This document shows, piece by piece, positions 40,887 to 49,681 of a stretch of DNA of 64,000 bases. Origin of the DNA: Phaeodactylibacter sp. (GTDB lineage: Bacteria; Bacteroidota; Bacteroidia; Chitinophagales; Saprospiraceae); contig NZ_JALEGS010000035.1 in the NCBI RefSeq assembly GCF_022763345.1, forward strand, positions 1-64,000, given 5' to 3'. The notes below the pieces were generated by a model that was not told the origin of the DNA, ran no database searches, and saw only the letters and a list, made by a program, of their open reading frames with translations. How positions within the stretch are numbered: the stretch's first letter is position 1; each line of letters starts with the position of its first letter. A program made the translations under genes and the position numbers.

Positions 40887-43448
40887 ATGATAGAGTCTAT
40901 TGAACAAGGAAGGAAAGAGGATGGCAATCGCTCAATAGCAGATAAGATAATTAAGCGTTTGCATGACATAGAAAAAACGGTCGAAAACAATAGAGGAAGA
41001 TGGGTATGGGAACTTCTTCAGAATGCTAAAGACAGTATTTCTGAATGCCAAGGCAGAAAGGTGGCTGTGCAGATTGAAATCACAAATGATTCTGTCATTT
41101 TCAGTCATAATGGACTTCCTTTCACGGAGAAGGATGTAAGAGGAATTATTAATCAAATATCCTCCAAAGAAGTAGAAGAAGGGGAAATCAGTAAAAATAC
41201 GGGGAGGTTTGGGACAGGCTTCATAACAACCCACTTACTTTCAAGGGTAATAGACATCAAGGGCATCGTAAAAACGAATAATAAAGAGCTTTACAGCTTT
41301 GAGTTTCCCCTTGATAGAACAGGAAAAACTACAGGACATCTAGTTCCCAATATTGAGAAAGCATGGGATAGATTTCATCGCTCTGTGGAAAAACTAAATG
41401 GGAGCTATAATCAATCAACTTTAAATACTTCTTTCCGCTATGAGCTAAAATCAGATGAACAAAAGAAGATTGCCAAAATTGGGATCGAAGAATTTAAGGA
41501 GTTAGTTCCTTTTGTTCTAGTATTTGTTCCACAAATTGAAAGCGTGAGGATTATCGACCGCATTGATAACAAAGATGTACTATATAAGCCCAACGGTTCT
41601 TTGGAGGATGGCTTAATCGCCTCAATATCTAGGATTGAAAATTTTATAGAGAACTCTATTCTAGTTCTAAATATTTCTGATCAAGAAGTTTCCATTGCAA
41701 CGATAGTAAAAACAAACCAAGAAGGGTATGTCATCGGGGACATCAAAAATATTCCAAAACTATTTTGCGATTTTCCGTTGATTGGTACTGAGTCGTTTCA
41801 CTTTCCTGTCATAATCAACAGCTTCTATTTTAATCCACAAACTGAACGGGATGGTATTTGGCTCAAAGGAGACGATGACGATGAAGTAGCAGAAAATCGA
41901 CGGTTGCTTAAAAAAGCAACGGAGTTGTACAAAACTCTTATTTCGAATATTTCTACAAAGCCTTATTTCAACCTTTATAACATAGCAGAGAGCAGAATAC
42001 CTGCAACTAATCGGAATTACTTTGACGAAGAGTGGTTTAAGGTCAATATTCAAAATCCAATTCGAGAACTTCTTCTAAATGCTAATCTAGTTGAGCTTGA
42101 AGATAAAGAACTTGGCAAAAAAGCAATAAAAGAGTTGTGGTTCCCTCATAAATCTTATCCTGATGGTGTCCGAGATAAGATATGGGAATTCTGCTATGAT
42201 CTTTTCCCAGAGAGTGTCTGTAGAAGAAATCATACAAAAGAATGGAGTCACTTATCTTGGAAAGATTGGAACATATTAACCTATGCAGATTTAGTTTCTG
42301 ACGTTGAGAAACTAGGTGAGTTGTCAAAACTGGCAACAAGCCTAGATGTGGAAGAAAACGAGGCTATAGAATGGCTTAACCGTTTTGTGGCATTCATTCT
42401 GGAAGATGAGACTAACCAAATACTTTTTGAAAGGAGTGCTATTATTCCTAACATGTATGGTAAGTTTCATAAGCGAGCTGAATTGTTTATTGATAAAATA
42501 AATGATGATGAGTTGATCGAAATACTGCTCTTGTTAAATGAAGACTGGAAAGAGCTTCTTCTTCATAAATCAGTAGGTTTTGGGAAGTATCAAGTAAAGG
42601 AAAAAAAGGATATATCTAATCGGATAACAGAAATTCTTAAGAATACAAGAGATCGGGGAGATAATTACAAACAGGCAATAAGCCTATTGTCTGAATGGTT
42701 TGACTACAATCATCCTGACCTGGGCAAAGATTTATTCTCAGAGTTATATAGGAAAAGAGCAGAGCTTTTCATGAACACTATCAGCGATAAAGATAGTCTA
42801 TACAAAGTGATGAGAAGCAAAACTGACTTAGCTCAATTGTCAAAGATAGCTCAAGCTGTCGATGAAAATCCTCAACTACTCGAAAAGATCAAAATAGCAG
42901 ATGAGTTTTCTGGGTTATTGAAAGAATTCAACCTAAAAAGTGTCGAGGAGTTGAAAAGCCTTTTAGCAAATTCAACAAACAGCCAAAAGAATAGGCCTGC
43001 AAAGGTTGAAATTACTAAAGAGGTCTTAGCTAGCTTAGGGATAAGCTCAATTGATGAGCTTGAAGAAGCCCTAAAAGATAAGGACCTTGCAGACCTGTTT
43101 CATGCTTCAAAACCGAATTTCAGTGCCTTCCTGTATGCTCAAAACCTTATCACAAGAGCAAAGACTAACATCATTGCTCACTTGAAACAGCACCCACAGT
43201 ATGATTGTGAAGAACTGGAAGAACTAGCCACTACCGTATTAGGAGGAATCAAAAAGAATGGAGTATCTATCTTAGTAGTAGTTCGCCCATCTGATAACGG
43301 TGAGGTGATCATTTACTATAGTTCAGAAAAAGACACCTTAGATTTTGCAGAAGCTGAATTATGGATAGATAATGGACGGGAGACACCAAGGCATCTTACC
43401 CTTGGTAGAATTTTAAAAACTACGGGTATCAATAAAATTCCAGTTTAG
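40887..43448 (+). CDS. sacsin/HSP90-like GHKL ATPase
   Basis: 853 residues. The N-terminal Bergerat fold is clear: WELLQNAKDS (N46 for Mg), SHNGLPF (74-80) and GRFGTGFITTHLLS (about 106-119), the form found in HSP90, sacsin and bacterial relatives. The rest (about 250-853) is mostly helical, with no known catalytic centre, and ends in a beta-rich part (VSILVVVRPSDNGEVIIYYSSEKDTLDFAEAELWID). Such large ATPases are frequent in defence islands. The next gene begins 2 bases after the stop. Partner and trigger unknown. Confidence 0.8.
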   Translation: MIESIEQGRKEDGNRSIADKIIKRLHDIEKTVENNRGRWVWELLQNAKDSISECQGRKVAVQIEITNDSVIFSHNGLPFTEKDVRGIINQISSKEVEEGEISKNTGRFGTGFITTHLLSRVIDIKGIVKTNNKELYSFEFPLDRTGKTTGHLVPNIEKAWDRFHRSVEKLNGSYNQSTLNTSFRYELKSDEQKKIAKIGIEEFKELVPFVLVFVPQIESVRIIDRIDNKDVLYKPNGSLEDGLIASISRIENFIENSILVLNISDQEVSIATIVKTNQEGYVIGDIKNIPKLFCDFPLIGTESFHFPVIINSFYFNPQTERDGIWLKGDDDDEVAENRRLLKKATELYKTLISNISTKPYFNLYNIAESRIPATNRNYFDEEWFKVNIQNPIRELLLNANLVELEDKELGKKAIKELWFPHKSYPDGVRDKIWEFCYDLFPESVCRRNHTKEWSHLSWKDWNILTYADLVSDVEKLGELSKLATSLDVEENEAIEWLNRFVAFILEDETNQILFERSAIIPNMYGKFHKRAELFIDKINDDELIEILLLLNEDWKELLLHKSVGFGKYQVKEKKDISNRITEILKNTRDRGDNYKQAISLLSEWFDYNHPDLGKDLFSELYRKRAELFMNTISDKDSLYKVMRSKTDLAQLSKIAQAVDENPQLLEKIKIADEFSGLLKEFNLKSVEELKSLLANSTNSQKNRPAKVEITKEVLASLGISSIDELEEALKDKDLADLFHASKPNFSAFLYAQNLITRAKTNIIAHLKQHPQYDCEELEELATTVLGGIKKNGVSILVVVRPSDNGEVIIYYSSEKDTLDFAEAELWIDNGRETPRHLTLGRILKTTGINKIPV

Positions 43449-43450
43449 GC

Positions 43451-44521
43451 ATGGACATCAACCAAGAAATAACACAGCTCGTTGGGCAACCCGAAGGCAT
43501 TAGCCTTGAATACAAGGCAGTACTACCACCTTCTAGAAATATTGCTCAGTTGATAAGCTCTTTTGCCAACGCCGAGGGAGGTTTTATAATATTAGGCGTT
43601 TCTGACTTGGGCGAAGTAAATGGATTAAGCGAAGATTTTCATGCCAATACGATCACACACAAAGCTTTAGACCTCTTATCACCACAGCCACGAGTTCAAT
43701 ATCAATACGTTACCGTTCAAGGCAAAAAGCTTTATGTAATAAAGGTTGAAAAGGCTGATTCCATAATTCTTCTCGAAGGGAAGACTTATGTACGAGAGGG
43801 AGCTACTTCTAAGCTATTGAATGCTTCAGAGGTAAAGTTCAAGAAAAATGGATACAAAAGGATCAAAGAGATTAATGATGAACTAGAAACTTCTAGAAAA
43901 GATGCTACTGAATCCAAGGTAAAACTAATCGAACACTATCAGAATATCCTAAAACTTATTGATGACTTGGAAGATAAATTATACCCAAGTGATCCTAATA
44001 CTCCCACAGAGAATGCTGAAGGCAAGGTACTAGCACGAATGTTGTATTCTTCGTTTGTAGATAATTTTGAAACCTATCTTTCGGATTTGTTGTACGAGAT
44101 TTTTCTGGCGCGACCTGAGACTTTAAAATCGACTCAAACCGTGACTATCGAAGAAGTACTGAATTGTTCAGACCTTCAAGAGTTCGTTAAATATTGGTCT
44201 AAACAAAAGCTGCATAAACTTCAAAAGGGTAGTGTAAAAGGCTTTATCAAAGACAACAAGCAGATTCGTGACCTAAATGTATTTGACAAGAGCATGGAAG
44301 ATGAGGTTGAGAAATTGCTGCAAATAAGGCACCTGTATTCTCATAGGAATGGAATTGTCGACGAAAAATTTCTACAGTACTTCAGGTCAGGTTATGTTCT
44401 GAATGCGGAACATACCATGTCTATTAGTGAAATTTGCGATAAGCTGAGCTACTTAATTGATATTGTGAATCAAATTGATGGAAAAGCTTCAGCGAAATAT
44501 AAACTTGCCAGTGCCAGCTAG
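43451..44521 (+). CDS. AlbA_2 domain protein with C-terminal HEPN-like motif
   Basis: 356 residues. Residues about 10-130 are an AlbA_2 domain (GISLEYKAVLPPSRNIAQLISSFANAEGGFIILGVSD, TYVREGATSKL). A coiled linker (about 145-190) leads to a helical domain with RHLYSHRNG (R293...H298), an Rx4H motif as in HEPN ribonucleases. HEPN proteins commonly act as defence or abortive infection RNases. Its gene is 2 bases from the GHKL ATPase, so the two should act as one system. Nuclease activity is inferred from the motif only. Confidence 0.72.
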   Translation: MDINQEITQLVGQPEGISLEYKAVLPPSRNIAQLISSFANAEGGFIILGVSDLGEVNGLSEDFHANTITHKALDLLSPQPRVQYQYVTVQGKKLYVIKVEKADSIILLEGKTYVREGATSKLLNASEVKFKKNGYKRIKEINDELETSRKDATESKVKLIEHYQNILKLIDDLEDKLYPSDPNTPTENAEGKVLARMLYSSFVDNFETYLSDLLYEIFLARPETLKSTQTVTIEEVLNCSDLQEFVKYWSKQKLHKLQKGSVKGFIKDNKQIRDLNVFDKSMEDEVEKLLQIRHLYSHRNGIVDEKFLQYFRSGYVLNAEHTMSISEICDKLSYLIDIVNQIDGKASAKYKLASAS

Positions 44522-44566
44522 AATTGAAGACCCTCCATTAAGCAGGAAGCCCATTAGTAATCCGCC

Positions 44567-45103
44567 CTAAACAGGACGGAATACATGACCATCTTCGATG
44601 AAATAACCTTCTGCGTCAAGGTCGCGGGCATAGGCTTCGTAGTCAATGTAGATGCTTAAGCCTTCAGGTATGGAGTGTGCATAAAGTTCATCAAAGCTTT
44701 CGGTGGCGTAGTCTAGGAAAGAGTCATACTCACCTAAATAGGCATCTTCAAAGTTGTTGCTGGCTATTTCCAGGTTGTCGACATTGTTGTAATAAATCGC
44801 AAAAGCTTCACCGTGTTCGGCTAGTGCTTCTACTATGCTGACGATAGTGTCCAGGCTTTCATATTCGGAGATGCGGATACCACCTAGTTCAAAATCGTGG
44901 ATAGCCCATTCTTCGGCTACTTCACCGTATTGCTTGGTGTATGGACTGGTGCGGAGAATTTCGTTGATTTCTTCTTGAATCTCGTCAGCGGTGAGACCTT
45001 CGACATCAACCCACTTACCGTGAAGAATACCAGCATTATAGTCGGATAAAGAAGCGATGTAGATTTGATAAGTGTCTGATGATGATTTTTTCTGATTTGA
45101 CAT
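44567..45103 (-). CDS. ardA: ArdA antirestriction protein (copy B)
   Basis: 178 residues, same length as copy A with scattered substitutions. Family motifs TYQIYIASLSDYNAGILHGKWVDVEG, IHDFELGGIRISEYESL, and DYATESFDELYAHSIPEG are kept. Converges on the AlbA_2/HEPN gene. The hairpin at its stop codon is kept, but the T-tract of copy A is not. It follows the module B copy of the conserved leader. Confidence 0.95.
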   Translation of the reverse strand: MSNQKKSSSDTYQIYIASLSDYNAGILHGKWVDVEGLTADEIQEEINEILRTSPYTKQYGEVAEEWAIHDFELGGIRISEYESLDTIVSIVEALAEHGEAFAIYYNNVDNLEIASNNFEDAYLGEYDSFLDYATESFDELYAHSIPEGLSIYIDYEAYARDLDAEGYFIEDGHVFRPV

Positions 45104-45120
45104 GGTTCCTATTTGTTAAG

Positions 45121-45450
45121 TTGGTAATTGGGCATCTGCCCTTTTTGCGGAACCTAGAATCAGTGAAGGTGAACCCTGTGCAAGGAAAGAACAGCCATTT
45201 ATTGCGGCTTGTCCCAAAAAATTGATGGTCTAAGACGAAGCGTGCCTTGCAGAGGGTGAGACAAGATGTATCTTAGTGCAGCTGAAAAAGGGAAGAATGA
45301 TCCAATACCCAAATTAGGGAACCATAACGGCTGGAATAAAAATCATCACCGTTTACTCTCATCTTGCAAAGCTTAACCGAATTGACATTTGTCGTCTTCA
45401 ATGTATTGGACTGACGGCCTTAACACTGACGATTTCTCTTGCTATCGATT
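45121..45450 (-). promoter_or_regulatory. conserved leader upstream of ardA (copy B)
   Basis: Matches the leader at 9003-9335 in order and in most bases, with the CTTGTC/GACAAG pair kept. No reading frame is shared. It ends just before the VapBC promoter. Confidence 0.55.
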
Positions 45451-45493
45451 TAAGTCCGTGCTATCATATACCGATAAATGAAGGAGTTGTGTG

Positions 45494-45733
45494 ATGGCAC
45501 AGATCATCGTAAGAAATTTAGACGATAACGTGAAAGACCTACTTGCTATGAATGCCAAGCTACATGGGCATAGCATGGAAGAAGAAGTACGTCAAATTAT
45601 CAAGAATGCGGTTTCGAAAAAGGAGACAGGTTTTGGTACTGAGTTAGCTGAATACTTTAAGGAAGTGGGACTAGACTTCGAAATCGAAGAACAGAAAGGC
45701 TTTACAACTCGTAATCCGTTCGAGGATGAATGA
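45494..45733 (+). CDS. VapB/FitA-type ribbon-helix-helix antitoxin
   Basis: 79 residues from ATG 45494, with AAGGAG 7 bases upstream. The N-terminus (MAQIIVRNLDDNVKDLLAMNAKLHGHSMEEEVRQII) is a FitA-like RHH. The C-terminal tail is acidic. An inverted repeat TATC-N7-GATA just upstream (about 45463-45477) may be its operator. It overlaps the toxin start by 4 bases. Confidence 0.88.
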   Translation: MAQIIVRNLDDNVKDLLAMNAKLHGHSMEEEVRQIIKNAVSKKETGFGTELAEYFKEVGLDFEIEEQKGFTTRNPFEDE

Positions 45734-46152
45734 TAATATTGGATACAAATATTGTCTCCGAAATAATGAAGACGGAGCCTGAACCCAATGTAATGAAGTG
45801 GTACAACTCTACCGGCAGAGAACTGATCTGGCAGAATGCCATTTCCGTTTATGAAATTCAGTTCGGTCTCAACTTAATGCCTGATGGCAGGAAAAAAGAA
45901 ATATTGCAGAATTCATTCAACCGAATGCTCAGGGAGAAGTTTCCCCAAAGAATAATAGAGTTCGATGCTAATGCCGCAATAGCCGCTGGGGAATTAAATG
46001 CCGAGCAAAAACGGAATGGCAGGAACTGTGACATTCGAGATGTACAAATTGCCGGAATCGCTCTAGGGCGCGGAGCTTGTCTCGCCACAAGAAATGTTAA
46101 GGATTTCGAGTTTGAGGGCTTGAAGGTGATTAATCCTTATGAAATAGGATAA
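45730..46152 (+). CDS. VapC/FitB-type PIN-domain toxin
   Basis: 140 residues. PIN acidic residues are visible: MIILDTNIVSEIMK (D5), SVYEIQFG (Glu), and DIRDVQIAGIAL (Asp), with ATRNVKDFEFEGLKVINP at the end. This is the FitB/VapC family of RNases that cut tRNA or mRNA. It starts in an ATGA overlap. In position it replaces the MazEF pair of module A. Confidence 0.92.
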   Translation: MIILDTNIVSEIMKTEPEPNVMKWYNSTGRELIWQNAISVYEIQFGLNLMPDGRKKEILQNSFNRMLREKFPQRIIEFDANAAIAAGELNAEQKRNGRNCDIRDVQIAGIALGRGACLATRNVKDFEFEGLKVINPYEIG

Positions 46153-47784
46153 TCAACTCAATTGTTTTATTCTACTTTCGATCCACCTAACTTTATCCTC
46201 CCCAATAGATGAGCCTTTTTCTTCACTTGCTAGCCACATTTTATAGACCTCAATAGCCTTGTCATTCTGGCAACCAGCTTGATATAAGTTAGCGAAGAGG
46301 CGAAAATCCTCATCGGAAAAATAGATACTGCTATCGTTCATTTTTAATCCAATAAGGGTATCTAAATTATCAAGGGCTTCCTTCGAGTTCCGTTTGTAGA
46401 AAAGAGCTTTAATCAAGCTTCGATAATAGTAAGTTTTATCACCTTGACTCTCCTGTATTGCCTCATCGCAAATAGCTATAACTTGATCCCAATCCCATTT
46501 GCCTTCACTGGTGTGAAGTAAGTTCGGTTGATTACCTTTTCTTTGGATATCAGCAGACAGTTTTTTGCCGTGGTTCTGAAGTAAATCTTGTTCAAAAACC
46601 TCTGCTTGTTGGGGTCTCCCCGCTGCACGCAAAAACGCAGCGAGATATGATTTGAACTCTATCGATATGTCTTCAGTAGCATTGGCATTTAATCCCTCGG
46701 ATAGCATTAAGACAAACCCATCAATATCCGAAGTGCTCTTAAATGGATAGGAGGCCTCTTCGATGAACTCACGGAAGCCTATTTTATATTTGCCTTCAAG
46801 GTAGAGCTTCAATAATTGATTTGCCTTGGCTTTGGACTGTGTAAAATCTCCGATCTGACCATACAGAAATGTGAGCTTACTAATAATTTCGTAATGCAAG
46901 TAAGGATTCACTGCTTGGTCTATCTCTAGTGCCTTTTCATAATATTCAATTGCCTCCTGTACATCACACTGGAACTCACGCTTCTCGGCCAATCCCAAAT
47001 ATGCGGCTGAATATTCCTTTGGAGATTGAACCTCATATTTGCTTTGTAGGATGGTCAAATAATGAAGTGCATCTTCATACTCACCTTCGCCAATTTTCAA
47101 CCAAATTAAAGTGTCCAGAGAACCACTAATATCATATCTCGGGTTGTTGACTACTTGCTCATACCAGTTGATGGCTTCTGAATACTCCCTTTCTTCTTCT
47201 GGCTTAAGTGACTCTATTTTATCAAGTTTTTTAGCTATCAGGCTCGCTATAAAAGGATCATCATTAGCTTCGCTTGCTTTAATTAGATAGTCCAGGCTTT
47301 TCTGTGCATCCTTATAGTACCAATATAATCCGTTAAGAATATCCTTACCACCTTCTTCTTTTCTCCATATAGAAATGTATCTGATGGAATGAAACAAAAG
47401 AACCAAAGCAACTATTCCTAGCATTATCAAGCCAGCTTGCCATTCCCCCCAAATGAAAAGAAAGATGATAAATATCAAAGCAGCAATGGTAAGCTGCAAT
47501 GGTGTTTTAGTGAAAATTGCAGCCAATAATGGGGATTCAAAGCGGGCAGAATTAATAAGCTGGCCATCAAGTCCCTTTACTAGGCTGCCAAGTTTATTTT
47601 CTAAGGGAGAACTTTTTCCTTTTTGGACTTTGTCTTCTGACACCCCTTTCTTGGGTGTTGTACGATTTAGTCTCGGATAAATTAAAATTCTGTAAACTAC
47701 TATGCCAACTATCAGAAAAAGTAGAATCCAACTCATCAGCGGAGTGTTAGCTCCAGGACTCAGATTGCCTTGTAAAAGAATCAT
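46153..47784 (-). CDS. membrane protein with TPR repeats
   Basis: 543 residues. Three or four hydrophobic segments in residues 1-130 (MSWILLFLIVGIVVYRIL, LTIAALIFIIFLFIW, ILGIVALVLLFHS) precede a long TPR array (about 165-535: e.g. AYLGLAEKREFQCDVQEAIEYYEKALEIDQ). Similar layout to the 280-residue protein in module A, at a related place. A membrane scaffold in transfer is possible; nothing shows its partner. Confidence 0.7.
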   Translation of the reverse strand: MILLQGNLSPGANTPLMSWILLFLIVGIVVYRILIYPRLNRTTPKKGVSEDKVQKGKSSPLENKLGSLVKGLDGQLINSARFESPLLAAIFTKTPLQLTIAALIFIIFLFIWGEWQAGLIMLGIVALVLLFHSIRYISIWRKEEGGKDILNGLYWYYKDAQKSLDYLIKASEANDDPFIASLIAKKLDKIESLKPEEEREYSEAINWYEQVVNNPRYDISGSLDTLIWLKIGEGEYEDALHYLTILQSKYEVQSPKEYSAAYLGLAEKREFQCDVQEAIEYYEKALEIDQAVNPYLHYEIISKLTFLYGQIGDFTQSKAKANQLLKLYLEGKYKIGFREFIEEASYPFKSTSDIDGFVLMLSEGLNANATEDISIEFKSYLAAFLRAAGRPQQAEVFEQDLLQNHGKKLSADIQRKGNQPNLLHTSEGKWDWDQVIAICDEAIQESQGDKTYYYRSLIKALFYKRNSKEALDNLDTLIGLKMNDSSIYFSDEDFRLFANLYQAGCQNDKAIEVYKMWLASEEKGSSIGEDKVRWIESRIKQLS

Positions 47785-47814
47785 TCATTGATGTTTTAAA
47801 AAACTTCTTGGATT

Positions 47815-48366
47815 TTATACCTTAAAATGACAATTTACATTATTCACTTTAGGTAGTGAAAAATTGTTCTCTGATTCAATCGAATTTCCACGATTTTCCA
47901 GCATAGCTCTTGGGTCACAAGCTGAATCACCAAAACTATTAATATTCTCATTTAGCTGATTTAATTGCTCTTCAGACAATCTACCCCTTCCGGCTAACTC
48001 TAAGTCATTTATCAGTTCGTCAATGGAAATAGTGTCATTGTTGATTGACCTAACAGAGCTGGAATGATATTCCCATGCGTAGTGGTTCCAAAAGCCTGTT
48101 TTCGTTCTTTGGTTTTGCAATACTTGAACCCACCCTTCACAACCTGAAATCATCTCACATGATTTAATTCTACCCGAGCGGATCAAGTCAGTCATCGCAT
48201 TGATACCAGCAAAGTAGTGCTCATTTTTTTCCTCTTCCCAAGTTTTGCCATTCATTGGCGTAGGCCAAAGTTCGCCCAGCTCATGGAGTTCATTGATTAC
48301 CTCTCTCACTATTAATAGGTCTTCATAAATCTGTTGTAATTGCTCTTTAGTTCTTCCTGGCACCAT
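47815..48366 (-). CDS. hypothetical soluble protein
   Basis: 183 residues, no signal peptide or membrane segment; helical N-terminus (TKEQLQQIYEDLLIVREVINELHELGELWP) and a polar C-terminus. No family recognised. Separated from the TPR gene by 30 bases and overlapping the small upstream frame by 20 bases. Present only in module B. Confidence 0.6.
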   Translation of the reverse strand: MVPGRTKEQLQQIYEDLLIVREVINELHELGELWPTPMNGKTWEEEKNEHYFAGINAMTDLIRSGRIKSCEMISGCEGWVQVLQNQRTKTGFWNHYAWEYHSSSVRSINNDTISIDELINDLELAGRGRLSEEQLNQLNENINSFGDSACDPRAMLENRGNSIESENNFSLPKVNNVNCHFKV

Positions 48367-48556
48367 ACATCTCCTTGTTCGCAGCCATTATACCATCAAT
48401 TAGTAAAGAAATGGTTAACGCTCTTGAGACTATTTCGGAAAACTCCGGAAGACCCAAAACCGAATGCCTCGATCCCTTAGAAATACGCCTTACCAAGGAT
48501 AATTTGTAGGCATATTTCTTAACCACAAACTTTACCAACATGGCAAAGAAGATCAT
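48347..48556 (-). CDS. small membrane-proximal protein, uncertain
   Basis: 69 residues if started at 48556 (64 from 48541). Begins hydrophobic (MIFFAMLVKFVVKKYAYKL) then polar. It overlaps the start of the basic gene on the other strand, so at least one start call is probably wrong. Kept because it runs directly into the next gene and its composition is not random. Confidence 0.35.
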   Translation of the reverse strand: MIFFAMLVKFVVKKYAYKLSLVRRISKGSRHSVLGLPEFSEIVSRALTISLLIDGIMAANKEMYGARKN

Positions 48557-48755
48557 TATTCCGCCAAAGAAAAATATGCGGAAGCAAATCGAGAGCACTG
48601 TCCGCAGAGGACCAAAAATTCAAAGTCAAGCTATCCTTGCCAAAGGAGCTAGCCAAAGCTACACCGCCGGTGTTCAGCGTTCGCGCGTTCCTAATCCGAG
48701 TGAAAACCAACGAGGTCGGATTCTTTCCAGGGATGAACGAAGTTTGACCCGCTAA
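48540..48755 (+). CDS. small basic protein
   Basis: 71 residues, rich in K, R and S (PPKKNMRKQIESTVRRGPKIQSQ, NQRGRILSRDERSLTR). It occupies the position of the Lys/Pro-rich gene of module A, opposite to the T4CP operon. Possibly nucleic-acid binding. No Shine-Dalgarno; overlaps the minus-strand frame at 48347-48556. Confidence 0.5.
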   Translation: MAKKIIIPPKKNMRKQIESTVRRGPKIQSQAILAKGASQSYTAGVQRSRVPNPSENQRGRILSRDERSLTR

Positions 48756-48758
48756 TCT

Positions 48759-49679
48759 TTAAAGCACTTTTGCTCTATAATTACTAGTACTACCTCTAGG
48801 CTCCTTTTGCCGATTTTTAGTTCCGCCAATCGATGCTGTATAGCTCTTGGCGGAATTTTTATTGGTAAGCCCATGTTCTTCTTGCACTTGACCTGCATAC
48901 GCAGCATCTAAATGGCCATCAAGTAGGTCTAGAATGAATCGCCTATTCTCTACATACAAACGATATTCTTCAAGAAATAGACACACCGCACTTACCGCTA
49001 ACACAAACGCCAAATCGGAATATCCTAGATACTGTTTGATTAGATAAGCAAGTACAAGAACGGCGAAAGGCTCAACGAGCATCCGAATTCTGATGGGGGT
49101 AAATTCAAAATCTCCTATTTGCTTTCCTGAAAGCCAACCAAAGAACACACTATCACCGCTATAATTAGAGTGGATGACCTCATTTTTCGCTCTTCTTGTA
49201 TATACGCTTACAAGATGACCAATTCCAAGAATTATAACTATTGAAACTAGAACTAATAGCGAGTATGGCAATTGCGGACTAAATCCCGGATAGTCGTTCC
49301 CGCCAACATAGATATAATAGGGAACAGCGAAGGGGGCGGTTACAGCCGCTAGAATCTTCAACCCAAATACCTCCTGCAATCCTCTGCCAAGCATGTACTG
49401 TACGTTCAGTGCGTAAGCAGCAGGGGTAAGGTTAATGAGTAGTACGATGAAATAAACGAGTATTATTGTTAAGAAACCAAAACTACGCTCTCCAAGCCTA
49501 GTCCTCAAAAAGGATTTAGTGATAAAGGCAGATATACCAATAAAGTAACTGAATAGGGAAGAAATAAGACCTCCCGTTGCACTAGGAGAACCGCTAAGAA
49601 TTCCCTTTGTACTATCACCTAATTGGCCAATTACTGCGTGATCAGATAATGGTTTACCGGTTCGAGTTCTATATCTCAT
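48759..49679 (-). CDS. polytopic membrane protein coupled to T4CP (copy B)
   Basis: 306 residues with about six hydrophobic segments. Shares the loop motif YSGDSVFFGWLSGK and RMLVEP with 12956-13849, and an LEE in the last helix, but differs more than most module pairs. It starts 2 bases after the T4CP stop. It likely anchors or partners the soluble ATPase (inference). Confidence 0.7.
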   Translation of the reverse strand: MRYRTRTGKPLSDHAVIGQLGDSTKGILSGSPSATGGLISSLFSYFIGISAFITKSFLRTRLGERSFGFLTIILVYFIVLLINLTPAAYALNVQYMLGRGLQEVFGLKILAAVTAPFAVPYYIYVGGNDYPGFSPQLPYSLLVLVSIVIILGIGHLVSVYTRRAKNEVIHSNYSGDSVFFGWLSGKQIGDFEFTPIRIRMLVEPFAVLVLAYLIKQYLGYSDLAFVLAVSAVCLFLEEYRLYVENRRFILDLLDGHLDAAYAGQVQEEHGLTNKNSAKSYTASIGGTKNRQKEPRGSTSNYRAKVL

Positions 49680-49681
49680 GA

